Shown here: positions 56,659 through 64,000 of the stretch, piece after piece
How positions within the stretch are numbered: the stretch's first letter is position 1
Layout: each line of letters opens with the position of its first letter
NCBI GenBank assembly: GCA_902578935.1
Contig: CACHEU010000001.1
Location: forward strand, 1 to 64,000
Length of the DNA stretch: 64,000 nt
Source of the DNA: an uncultured Pelagibacteraceae bacterium
GTDB lineage: Bacteria > Pseudomonadota > Alphaproteobacteria > Pelagibacterales > Pelagibacteraceae
Reading direction: 5' to 3'
Notes under the pieces: model-generated
Seen by the model: only the letters and a program-made list of their open reading frames with translations
Told to the model about the DNA's origin: nothing
The model's database searches: none
Translations under genes and position numbers: made by a program

Positions 56659-57249
56659 ATGAGTAGAAAAGCCAAAATTGTAAGAAAAACCAAAGAAACA
56701 AATATATCCGTCGAAGTAAATTTAGATGGAAAAGGAAAATATCAAATTAAGACCAAAATAGGTTTTTTGGATCACATGCTAGAACAGCTTTCCAAGCATT
56801 CTTTAATAGATATGAAAGTCCTTGCTAAGGGTGATACCCATATTGATTTACATCACACTACTGAAGATACTGGTATTGCTATAGGTGAAGCTATAAAAAA
56901 AGCTGCTGGAAACCTTAAAGGTATTAAACGTTTTTCAAGCACAATTATCCCTATGGATGAAACTTTAACAAGAGTTTCAATGGATATTTCTAATAGGCCA
57001 TATCTGATATGGAAGGTAGACTTGAAAGTCGAAAAGCTTGGTGAAATGGATACCGAGCTATTTAAAGAATGGTTTCAAGCTTTTTCTCAGGCAGCAGGTA
57101 TTACTCTGCATGTTGAAAACATATATGGAGACAATAGTCACCATAAAATCGAGTCATGTTTTAAAGCTCTAGCAAGATCTTTGAGAGAGGCTTTGGAAAT
57201 AGATAAAAGAATTAAAAACATTCTTCCTTCGACAAAAGGAAAACTTTAA
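56659..57249 (+). CDS. hisB: Imidazoleglycerol-phosphate dehydratase
   Basis: Sixth step of histidine synthesis. 196 residues, monofunctional (no phosphatase domain). Metal motifs HHTTED in [16 protein letters not shown] and [15 protein letters not shown], with [12 protein letters not shown] near 36-47. It heads hisB-hisA-hisF-hisE. hisA begins nine bases after its stop; hisH, usually between them, is absent. Confidence 0.97.
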   Translation: MSRKAKIVRKTKETNISVEVNLDGKGKYQIKTKIGFLDHMLEQLSKHSLIDMKVLAKGDTHIDLHHTTEDTGIAIGEAIKKAAGNLKGIKRFSSTIIPMDETLTRVSMDISNRPYLIWKVDLKVEKLGEMDTELFKEWFQAFSQAAGITLHVENIYGDNSHHKIESCFKALARSLREALEIDKRIKNILPSTKGKL

Positions 57250-57257
57250 AAAAATTA

Positions 57258-57986
57258 ATGAAAATATTTCCTGCTATAGATATTAAAGGGGGGAAGTGCG
57301 TTCGACTTCTAAAAGGAGATTTTGATAAATCTACAGAATATAAAAAGTCTCCTATAGATCAAGCAAAGGAATTTTCAGAATCAGGATTTAAAGATCTTCA
57401 TATAATTGATTTAGACGGTGCACTAAAAGGAGAACCAGTAAACGGTGAGTTAATTGAAGAGATATGTAAATTAATAAAAATAAGGGTTCAAATTGGTGGC
57501 GGAATTAGATCAATTGATCATATAAAAAAATTAATTGATATTGGTGTTGACAGAGTAGTTCTGGGTACTATGGCTGTTGAGGATACTAAATTGCTAGAGA
57601 ATGTTTGTAGTAAATTTAAAAATAAAATTGCAGTCGCTCTTGATGTTCGTAATGGATTTATTGCATTAAGAGGTTGGAAAGAACAAACAAAAATTTTGGC
57701 CTCAGATTTTTTAATGAAAATTAAAAACATAGGTGTTTCAAGAATAATTTATACAGATATTGAAAGAGACGGAACTTTAACAAGGCCTAATTTTGAAGAA
57801 ACTATAAAAATTGTTAAACTTCTTGAAAATAAGATTCCAGTTGTAGTTTCAGGAGGCGTAGGATCTATAAATGATATAGTTGCAGTAAAACAAAATCCGG
57901 AATACTTTGAGGGAGTAATAGTTGGTAAAGCAATATATGATGGACGTTTGTCGGTTTCAGGAAATATAGTTAACTTATTAAGCTAA
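57258..57986 (+). CDS. hisA: Phosphoribosylformimino-5-aminoimidazole carboxamide ribotide isomerase
   Basis: 242-residue TIM barrel, fourth step of histidine synthesis. Catalytic Asp in FPAIDIKGGKCVRLLKGD and Asp near YTDIERDGTL; phosphate loops GGGIRSIDHI and VVSGGVGSINDI. Follows hisB directly and precedes hisF by six bases. Confidence 0.97.
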   Translation: MKIFPAIDIKGGKCVRLLKGDFDKSTEYKKSPIDQAKEFSESGFKDLHIIDLDGALKGEPVNGELIEEICKLIKIRVQIGGGIRSIDHIKKLIDIGVDRVVLGTMAVEDTKLLENVCSKFKNKIAVALDVRNGFIALRGWKEQTKILASDFLMKIKNIGVSRIIYTDIERDGTLTRPNFEETIKIVKLLENKIPVVVSGGVGSINDIVAVKQNPEYFEGVIVGKAIYDGRLSVSGNIVNLLS

Positions 57987-57992
57987 TTTTAA

Positions 57993-58748
57993 ATGCTAAA
58001 AAGAATCATACCTTGTTTAGATGTTAAAAATGGAAGAGTAGTCAAAGGAATTAATTTTATTAATCTAGTTGATGCTGGTGATCCAAGTGAGCAAGCAAAG
58101 TTTTATAGTGAAAATGGTGCTGATGAAATTTGTTTTTTAGATATTACTGCGTCTAATGAAAACAGAAATACTATTTTAGATGTAGTAAAAAAAACATCCG
58201 AACAATGCTTTGTTCCTTTGACTGTTGGAGGAGGAGTTAGAAATCTTAAAGATATTTCAAATTTGCTAAGCTCCGGTGCAGACAAAGTTTCAATCAATAC
58301 TGCCGCAGTGAATAATAAAAATATCGTAAAAGAATCAGCTGAAAATTTTGGATCGCAATGTACAGTTATTGCAATTGATGCAAAAAAGATCAGTGAAAAT
58401 AAATGGGAAGTATTCACGCACGGGGGAAGAAATTCTACGGGCAAAGATGTTCTTAATTATGCTAAAGAAGTGGAAGAACTTGGTGCGGGCGAAATACTTT
58501 TAACTTCAATGGACAGAGATGGGACAAAAAAAGGTTATGATTTAAAGCTAACGGAACTAATTTCTAATTCAGTGAATATTCCGGTCATAGCTTCCGGCGG
58601 CGTTGGAAACCTTGAACATTTATATGATGGCCTTAAAAAAGGAAAAGCTAGTGCAGCATTAGCTGCATCAATATTTCATTTTGGGGAATTTTCCATACAA
58701 GATGCAAAAAAATATTTAGACTCAAAAGGAATTCCTGTAAGAATTTAA
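57993..58748 (+). CDS. hisF: Imidazole glycerol phosphate synthase cyclase subunit HisF
   Basis: 251-residue TIM barrel that uses ammonia, normally supplied by HisH, to make imidazole glycerol phosphate and AICAR. Motifs [19 protein letters not shown] with catalytic Asp, [35 protein letters not shown] with second catalytic Asp, and [12 protein letters not shown]. HisF can run on free ammonia in vitro, which bears on the missing hisH. Confidence 0.97.
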   Translation: MLKRIIPCLDVKNGRVVKGINFINLVDAGDPSEQAKFYSENGADEICFLDITASNENRNTILDVVKKTSEQCFVPLTVGGGVRNLKDISNLLSSGADKVSINTAAVNNKNIVKESAENFGSQCTVIAIDAKKISENKWEVFTHGGRNSTGKDVLNYAKEVEELGAGEILLTSMDRDGTKKGYDLKLTELISNSVNIPVIASGGVGNLEHLYDGLKKGKASAALAASIFHFGEFSIQDAKKYLDSKGIPVRI

Positions 58749-58751
58749 AAA

Positions 58752-59027
58752 ATGTTTAAAACTTTAGAAGAATTGATTGCTATTATTCGTCAACGGAAAG
58801 GATCTTCACCCGAGAAATCCTATACGAATAAATTATTAAATGATAAAAAATTAAGTGTTGAAAAAGTAAAAGAAGAAGTAGCAGAACTTATCAATGCAAT
58901 AGAAAAAAATTCAAATAAAGTTCACGAAGCAGCAGATGTTTTGTATCACCTCGTGGTGCTTTTAGAGGCAAACGGTGTTAAAATTGAAGATGTAATGGAT
59001 GAATTAAAAAAAAGACAAAAGAAATAA
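58752..59027 (+). CDS. hisE: Phosphoribosyl-ATP pyrophosphatase HisE
   Basis: 91 residues, MazG-like helical fold. Motifs SPEKSYTNKLLN and KVKEEVAELINAI plus HEAADVLYHLVVLLEANG with the metal-binding acidic residues. Second step of histidine synthesis. Three bases after hisF, one base before the HIT gene, so all five are co-transcribed. hisI (the partner cyclohydrolase) is not in this window. Confidence 0.95.
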   Translation: MFKTLEELIAIIRQRKGSSPEKSYTNKLLNDKKLSVEKVKEEVAELINAIEKNSNKVHEAADVLYHLVVLLEANGVKIEDVMDELKKRQKK

Positions 59028-59028
59028 A

Positions 59029-59394
59029 ATGGCATACGACAAAAACAATATTTTTGCTAAAATTTTAAGAGGTGAAATACCTTGTAAAAAAATTTATGAA
59101 AATGATTTTGTTCTTTCATTTCATGATATTAATCCACAAAAGAAAATACATGCCTTAGTTATTCCAAAAGGATCATATGTAGATTTGGATGATTTCATTA
59201 AAAATGCCAAGGAAAAAGAAATTAAAGAATTTTTCAAAGCAATCTCTCATGTTGCTCAGCTACTCAAAGTATCCAGCATAGAAGGAGGATACAGAGCGTT
59301 ATCTAATATAGGTAAAAATGGCGGACAAGAAGTTCCTCATCTTCACTTTCATATTTTTGGCGGAGAAAATGTTGGCAAGATGGTCTCTAGTTGA
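59029..59394 (+). CDS. HIT family nucleotide hydrolase (HinT-like)
   Basis: 121 residues: NIFAKILRGEIPCKKIYEND at 7-26 and the histidine triad VPHLHFHIFGG near the C-terminus. HinT-type enzymes hydrolyse adenosine phosphoramidates and aminoacyl-adenylates. It ends the his operon; its last eight bases overlap the convergent lolA gene. Confidence 0.95.
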   Translation: MAYDKNNIFAKILRGEIPCKKIYENDFVLSFHDINPQKKIHALVIPKGSYVDLDDFIKNAKEKEIKEFFKAISHVAQLLKVSSIEGGYRALSNIGKNGGQEVPHLHFHIFGGENVGKMVSS

Positions 59395-59959
59395 TTGCTG
59401 GAATACTAAATAATTTTTTGTCTAAATTTTGATTTTTATTAAGATTTTTAATTTCAAAATTAGTATGATTGCCATTTAGATCAATAATTTCCCATCCAGA
59501 TAAATCAAAATTTGTTTTATTAAAAAAAAATGTTATTTCCCCCCTTTTTTCATCCGAAAATTTAACTTTAAATATTTCTCCGTTTGAATTTAAGTTTCCT
59601 TCAAGAATTATACTTGCAAATTTTTTTTTATTTAAAATCTCCAAAAAATAAGAATTAGAAACAGGATAGTAATATGTTTTGTTGTATCTTTTATGATAAA
59701 TCACAAGATTTTTTCTATTTATGATAAGTTCTTTCTGGTTTTTGTTATTATGATATATGCATTTTAAAAAATGAGGTCTTTTTAAAAAACAAATGCCATT
59801 TTCCTTTTTATCAAAAGAAATTTGAGTAAAATCAAACTTAAGAGTTTCTATATTATTTAAATTATTAACTATTTCCAATTTGGTGTTGGCTATTAAATTT
59901 GTGGTATTTATTGAAAAAATAAAAATTAATAAAGTTAATATAGATTTTTTCTTTAACAA
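59387..59959 (-). CDS. lolA: Outer-membrane lipoprotein carrier LolA-like
   Basis: 190 residues with a signal peptide (about 1-24), then LEIVNNLNNIETLKFDFTQISFD, FLKRPHFLKCIYHN (the KRP-type LolA segment) and VIYHKRYNKTYYYPV. LolA ferries lipoproteins through the periplasm from LolCDE to the outer membrane. The ftsK-lolA order with a three-base gap is common in alphaproteobacteria and supports the call. Confidence 0.88.
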   Translation of the reverse strand: MLKKKSILTLLIFIFSINTTNLIANTKLEIVNNLNNIETLKFDFTQISFDKKENGICFLKRPHFLKCIYHNNKNQKELIINRKNLVIYHKRYNKTYYYPVSNSYFLEILNKKKFASIILEGNLNSNGEIFKVKFSDEKRGEITFFFNKTNFDLSGWEIIDLNGNHTNFEIKNLNKNQNLDKKLFSIPAIN

Positions 59960-59962
59960 AAC

Positions 59963-62005
59963 CTACAAAACCTCTCTTTTGCCCGTGTGGTTGGCTTTAC
60001 TTACAATACCATTATTTTCCATTTGATCAATTATTCTAGCTGCTCTGTTGTAACCAATTTGTAATTTCCTTTGAAGAAAACTAGTTGACGCTTTTTTTTC
60101 AGTTTGAATAATTTTAAGAGCAGCTTCATACAATTCATCTTGCCCTTCATTTGATTCACCGTCAGCTGTAATACTATCTTGAATTGTTGTTATTTCTTCA
60201 ATGTAATCTGGATTTCCTTGGGACCTTAAAAAACTAGTAATTTTTTCAAGATCTCCTTCGGAAACATAAGGACCGTGAATTCTAAATATTTTATTTGCTG
60301 AAGACATAAATAACATATCCCCTTTTCCTAACAACTGTTCAGCTCCTTGTTCTCCTAGGATTGTCTTACTGTCAATTTTTGAACTTACTTGAAAAGATAT
60401 TCTTGTTGGGAAGTTAGCTTTAATTGTTCCAGTAATTACATCAACACTTGGTCTTTGAGTGGCCATGATTATGTGAATTCCAGCTGCTCTTGCCATAGCT
60501 GAAAGTTTTTGAACATAACTTTCAATTTCTCTACTTGAGATCAACATTAAATCTGACATCTCATCTACAACAACAACTATGTAAGGCATTTTCAATTTAT
60601 GTTTTTGATTATAACCATCTATGTTTCTCACCCCTTCAGAACTCATTAATTTGTATCTATTCTCCATTTCTTTGACCGTCCAACTTAATGCAGAGGTAGC
60701 TTTTTTTGCATCAGTAATTACCGGAGATAAAAGATGTGGAATTCCTTCATAAGAAGAAAGCTCCAACATTTTTGGATCAATTAAGATAAGTTTACAGTTA
60801 TCCGGACCGTGCTTGTAAAGGAGAGAAGATATTATCGTATTTATACAAATTGATTTTCCAGATCCTGTCGTTCCCGCTATTAATAAATGCGGCATTGATG
60901 CTAAGTCAGCGACTATTGGAAATCCAGAAATACTTTTTCCAAGAGCTATAGGAAGTTTTATTTCTTTTTTTTGAAAAGAATCCGAACCAATAATTTCTGA
61001 CAAGACAACATCATCTCTCTTACCGTTAGGTATTTCTATTCCAACTGTATTTCTGCCAGGTATTGTAGAGACTCTGGTTGAAACCGAACTTGTATTTCGA
61101 GCAATGTCATCAGATAGGCTTATTATTTTAGAAACTTTAATGCCCGGTGCAGGCTCAAATTCATATAAACTAACAACCGGACCATTGCTGACTTTTTTTA
61201 TTTTTCCTTTAATACCAAAATCTAGCAAGATTTTTTCAATAAATTCTGGGCTAGGATTTTTTGAAGTAGAGGCTTTTACACTTTGTTTTTTTTCTAACAA
61301 ATTTATTGTCGGAAGCCTGTATTCTTTTGTTTTACTTTCTGATAAATTTTTAAAAGAAAAAGATTGTTGTTTTATTTCTGATGATTCCTTTGCTTCATGT
61401 ACAAAATCAACATCATTATTTTCAACCGAAATTTTTTGGCTATTTTTTCTTATAAAAAATCTTTTTATATTAATTCCTGAACCTAAAATAAAAAATATAC
61501 ATGCTAATAAAAAAATTCCAACTTTTGATAATTGATTTTCTAATATAGGGGAAAATTTATTTAAAAAATAAAAACTTTTTTCACCTAAAAAACCAGAATT
61601 TCCATTATCAATTAGCCAAAAAGAGTTATTGTTAGTTAAATAAACAAACAAACATCCTAGGTTGATATACAAAATAGTATAAAATATCTTTCCTAATAAA
61701 TTTTGAATTTTTTTATTTACAATTAGGTTAATTCCCCAGGACAATATACTTATAGCGATCAAGAAGGATATTAGACCAAACGATTGAAGAAAAAAGTCTG
61801 CAATTATGCTTAAATATTTTTGAAAAATGATGCCCGTTTCAGAGGAATCTATTTTATAAATTAGAGTAGAATTTTCAGGTGAGTAGCTAAATAATGAATA
61901 GGAAAATATGAAAAAAAGACTTATCAATAGAAGACCGAAGAGTTCGATAAATCTCCTCTTGAAAAAATCTAAAGTATTATTATAAATGTTTTTATCTAAT
62001 TTCAT
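59963..62005 (-). CDS. ftsK: DNA translocase FtsK
   Basis: 680 residues. Four N-terminal membrane helices (about 15-40, 65-97, 107-125 and 160-180), a short linker to about 250, then the hexameric motor with Walker A GTTGSGKS at 378-385, VVVDEMSDLMLI as Walker B, and a C-terminal winged-helix gamma domain (about 615-680) with STSFLQRKLQIGYNRAARII. It couples divisome assembly to chromosome dimer resolution. The linker is much shorter than in E. coli FtsK. Divergent from hemH. Confidence 0.97.
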   Translation of the reverse strand: MKLDKNIYNNTLDFFKRRFIELFGLLLISLFFIFSYSLFSYSPENSTLIYKIDSSETGIIFQKYLSIIADFFLQSFGLISFLIAISILSWGINLIVNKKIQNLLGKIFYTILYINLGCLFVYLTNNNSFWLIDNGNSGFLGEKSFYFLNKFSPILENQLSKVGIFLLACIFFILGSGINIKRFFIRKNSQKISVENNDVDFVHEAKESSEIKQQSFSFKNLSESKTKEYRLPTINLLEKKQSVKASTSKNPSPEFIEKILLDFGIKGKIKKVSNGPVVSLYEFEPAPGIKVSKIISLSDDIARNTSSVSTRVSTIPGRNTVGIEIPNGKRDDVVLSEIIGSDSFQKKEIKLPIALGKSISGFPIVADLASMPHLLIAGTTGSGKSICINTIISSLLYKHGPDNCKLILIDPKMLELSSYEGIPHLLSPVITDAKKATSALSWTVKEMENRYKLMSSEGVRNIDGYNQKHKLKMPYIVVVVDEMSDLMLISSREIESYVQKLSAMARAAGIHIIMATQRPSVDVITGTIKANFPTRISFQVSSKIDSKTILGEQGAEQLLGKGDMLFMSSANKIFRIHGPYVSEGDLEKITSFLRSQGNPDYIEEITTIQDSITADGESNEGQDELYEAALKIIQTEKKASTSFLQRKLQIGYNRAARIIDQMENNGIVSKANHTGKREVL

Positions 62006-62070
62006 CTAGCGAATCACTTACTTTACTTTGTATCATTTATAAAAAATTGATAAAGTTTTTAAAAGAAAAT

Positions 62071-63093
62071 ATGAAAAAAGCAGTTATTTTATTTAATTTA
62101 GGTGGTCCCGACAACTTGGACAGTGTAGAGCCATTCCTTTTTAATTTATTTAATGATCCGGCAATTATTAGCATTCCATCATTTATAAGATATCCTTTGG
62201 CAAAATTTATTTCAAAAAAAAGAGCACCTATTGCCAAGAATATTTATAGAGAAATGGGAAATAAATCTCCCATTCTTGAATTAACAGAGGAGCAGGCAAA
62301 AAGTTTAGAAAAAAATTTATCAGCCAAAGGAAACTACAAGTGTTTTGTTGTTATGAGGTGTTGGCATCCACGAGCGGCTGATGTAATAAAAAAAGTGAAA
62401 AAATATAATCCAGAAGAAATAATACTTTTGCCGTTGTACCCACAATTTTCTGCTACAACTTCAGGGTCATCAATTGATGAATGGAATCAAGTATGTAAAA
62501 AACAAAATTACAAGATAAAAACCAAAACAATCTGCTGTTATCCAACGGAAGATCATTTTATAGAATCACATGTTTGTCTGATTAAAAAAACAATAGAAAA
62601 ACTGAAAGATAAAAATTTTAAATTAATTTTTTCTGCACACGGTTTACCAGAGAATAAAATTAAAAAAGGTGACCCTTATCAATGGCAGGTTGAGGAAACA
62701 GTAAAAAAAATAATGTCAAAATTATCAAATGAACATTTGGATCACACAATAACCTATCAGAGCCGAGTAGGACCGATGAAATGGATTGGTCCATCTACAG
62801 ACGAAGAAATTATTAAATATTCAAAAGAAAAAAAGGGTTTGATTATAGTTCCGGTAGCATTTGTTTCTGAGCACTCAGAAACTCTGGTTGAACTAGATAT
62901 TGAATATAAAAAATTAGCTGAAAAAAACGGGTGCAGTTTTTATAAGAGAGTGCCAGCTCTAGGAATTGAAGAAAATTTTATAAAAGCATTAGCAAAATTA
63001 ATTTTAAAACCAGAAGAAAGAGGAGGCTTCGTGTCTTCTTTGGTTTGTCCAAATAAATTTACCAAATGTCCTTGTAGAGATGTTAATATATAG
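62071..63093 (+). CDS. hemH: Ferrochelatase
   Basis: Inserts Fe2+ into protoporphyrin IX, the last heme step. 340 residues from ATG 62071 (MKKAVILFNLGGPDN); a TTG at 62047 would add eight residues and is unlikely. Motifs FISKKRAPIAKNIYREMGNKSPI, MRCWHPRAADV, LPLYPQFSATTSGSSID, FSAHGLPENKIKKGDPY with catalytic His, and PVAFVSEHSETLVELDIEY with Glu. C-terminal CPNKFTKCPCRD has four nearby cysteines, counting FVSSLVC. Followed by hemJ after two bases. Confidence 0.97.
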   Translation: MKKAVILFNLGGPDNLDSVEPFLFNLFNDPAIISIPSFIRYPLAKFISKKRAPIAKNIYREMGNKSPILELTEEQAKSLEKNLSAKGNYKCFVVMRCWHPRAADVIKKVKKYNPEEIILLPLYPQFSATTSGSSIDEWNQVCKKQNYKIKTKTICCYPTEDHFIESHVCLIKKTIEKLKDKNFKLIFSAHGLPENKIKKGDPYQWQVEETVKKIMSKLSNEHLDHTITYQSRVGPMKWIGPSTDEEIIKYSKEKKGLIIVPVAFVSEHSETLVELDIEYKKLAEKNGCSFYKRVPALGIEENFIKALAKLILKPEERGGFVSSLVCPNKFTKCPCRDVNI

Positions 63094-63095
63094 AA

Positions 63096-63530
63096 ATGAA
63101 TATATATTTGTTATTTAAATCACTTCATTTGATCGCAGTCATATCCTGGATGGCAGGTCTTTTGTATTTACCAAGAATTTTTGTATATCACGTAGAGAAT
63201 AAAGAAAAAAAAGAAACCACAGATATATTTGAAGTGATGGAAAAAAGATTATTTTTTTACATCATGCGTCCAGCAATGATTTTTACTTGGATTTTTGGAT
63301 TAATATTAATTTATATAAATGGAATAGAAGTTTTTTCTCAATTGTGGATGCAAATAAAAATAGTCCTTGTAGTTTTGTTGTCAGTTTACCATGAATATCT
63401 CGGTAAATGCCTTGTATCATTAAAAAGCAACACTAATACTAGATCTTCAAAATTCTTCAGAATAATTAACGAAGTTCCCACTGTTCTGTTAATCACAATA
63501 ATATTTATTGTTGTTTTCAAGCCTATTTAG
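63096..63530 (+). CDS. hemJ: Protoporphyrinogen IX oxidase HemJ
   Basis: 144-residue membrane protein with four helices that oxidises protoporphyrinogen IX. Family motif at the N-terminus: LFKSLHLIAVISWMAGLLYLPRIFVYH with conserved His; the third helix contains KIVLVVLLSVYHEYLGK with a second His and Lys. hemH-hemJ-rho is a conserved order. It supplies protoporphyrin to the adjacent hemH. A palindrome covers its stop codon. Confidence 0.95.
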   Translation: MNIYLLFKSLHLIAVISWMAGLLYLPRIFVYHVENKEKKETTDIFEVMEKRLFFYIMRPAMIFTWIFGLILIYINGIEVFSQLWMQIKIVLVVLLSVYHEYLGKCLVSLKSNTNTRSSKFFRIINEVPTVLLITIIFIVVFKPI

Positions 63531-63537
63531 GCTTGAA
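63516..63537 (+). terminator. Probable terminator spanning the hemJ stop
   Basis: Perfect inverted repeat TTCAAGCCTA (63516-63525) and TAGGCTTGAA (63528-63537) with two central bases; realistically a shorter stem with a four-base loop. The hemJ TAG lies inside it. The following DNA is AT-rich but has no long T run, so termination may be partial or Rho-assisted. Confidence 0.6.
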
Positions 63538-63593
63538 TATTAATTTTAAATCATTATATTATTAAGTACTTACCTTAATTAATAACAATCAAT

Positions 63594-64000
63594 ATGAACT
63601 TACAAGAATTGAAGCAAAAATCGCCATCCGAGCTAATATCTCAAGCTGAGAAGCTTGGTATTGAAAACCCAAGCACTTTAAGAAAACAGGAAATTCTTTT
63701 TTCTATTTTAAAAAAATTAGCAGATAAAAATGAACAAATTACTGGAGGAGGCGTTTTAGAGGTTTTACAAGATGGTTTTGGTTTCCTTAGAGCCATAGAA
63801 TCAAACTACCTTCCAGGACCAGATGATATTTATGTAAGTCCTAGCCAAATAAGAAAATTTGGTTTGAGGACTGGAGATTCTGTAGAAGGAGAAATTAGGG
63901 CACCAAAAGATGCAGAAAGATACTTTGCTTTATTAAAAGTAAGTCAGATCAATTTTGAAACTCCAGAAAAGGCAAGGAATAAAATAGCGTTTGATAATTT
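63594..64000 (+). CDS. rho: Transcription termination factor Rho (partial)
   Basis: First 135 codons of Rho; the gene continues past the right edge. Rho_N domain: [19 protein letters not shown] and [12 protein letters not shown] (about 5-42). RNA-binding cold-shock domain: [38 protein letters not shown] and [21 protein letters not shown]. The ATPase motor is outside the window. The ATG follows a 63-base AT-rich gap after hemJ. Confidence 0.96.
   Translation, partial: MNLQELKQKSPSELISQAEKLGIENPSTLRKQEILFSILKKLADKNEQITGGGVLEVLQDGFGFLRAIESNYLPGPDDIYVSPSQIRKFGLRTGDSVEGEIRAPKDAERYFALLKVSQINFETPEKARNKIAFDN

Overview
The window is a gene-dense, strongly AT-rich piece of bacterial chromosome. It looks like an alphaproteobacterium of the SAR11 clade (Pelagibacterales). 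The evidence is: lysine- and isoleucine-rich proteins; intergenic gaps mostly under 100 bases; many 1-11 base overlaps; alphaproteobacterial gene orders (ppsR-maf-aroE-coaE-dnaQ beside hemE, secB-fxsA-tim44-smr, hslVU-hisBAFE, ftsK-lolA, hemH-hemJ-rho); and oligotroph-type transport genes. This is read from protein similarity and gene order recalled from knowledge of the families, not from a search. I see no insertion sequence, prophage or CRISPR array.

Layout. 1-3.5 kb: rpsP (cut by the left edge), ffh, a 138-base gap holding three adjacent perfect hairpins, then dapF and ftsY, so both protein partners of the SRP pathway flank the structured gap. 3.5-5.8 kb: HPP membrane protein, alpha/beta hydrolase, EamA transporter and a 58-residue membrane protein. 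5.8-17.8 kb: a minus-strand 2-hydroxy-acid block with an amidase, a TRAP transporter (dctM, dctQ, dctP), a D-2-hydroxyacid dehydrogenase, glycolate oxidase glcF-glcE-glcD, an aminotransferase and an FMN L-hydroxyacid dehydrogenase. Together these could import glycolate or lactate, oxidise it, and dispose of glyoxylate by reduction or transamination. 17.8-22.5 kb: a PagL-like outer-membrane protein and cytochrome c maturation genes ccmH, G, F, E, D and C (no ccmA, ccmB or ccmI here). 22.6-29 kb: hspQ, yciB, DUF2794, a Bax-inhibitor-1 protein, an aldo/keto reductase, an IalB-like protein, argG, a tiny membrane protein behind a Shine-Dalgarno-masking hairpin, a catalytic-Tyr-less SDR and a basic DUF5872-like protein. 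29-34.4 kb: folD, yggT, mscS, hemD, hemC, tsaD and an EVE protein.

34.4-41.7 kb: acetyl-CoA synthetase with an unusual lysine/arginine N-terminus, a conserved unknown, a DUF4212/sodium-solute symporter pair closed by a strong terminator, a YggT-like protein and a second symporter. This looks like acetate or organic-acid uptake and activation. 41.7-46 kb: rpe, a heparinase II/III-like protein, purH, phhB and tRNA-Gly(GCC) with a textbook promoter. 46-49 kb: sulfotransferase, ubiH-like, hemE.

49.08-49.35 kb is a very AT-rich divergent gap between hemE and ppsR with a perfect DnaA box and two one-mismatch boxes. It lies where the Caulobacter and Rickettsia origins lie and is the best candidate chromosomal replication origin. 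To its right come ppsR, maf, aroE, coaE, dnaQ, secB, fxsA, tim44, smr, hslU, hslV, then hisB-hisA-hisF-hisE with hisH missing, a HIT protein, lolA, ftsK, hemH, hemJ and the start of rho (cut by the right edge).

I found no clearly new multi-gene system. The items most worth checking are the putative origin, the structured gap between ffh and dapF, the missing hisH, the hairpin masking the ribosome binding site after argG, and the composition of the TRAP/glycolate-oxidase block.
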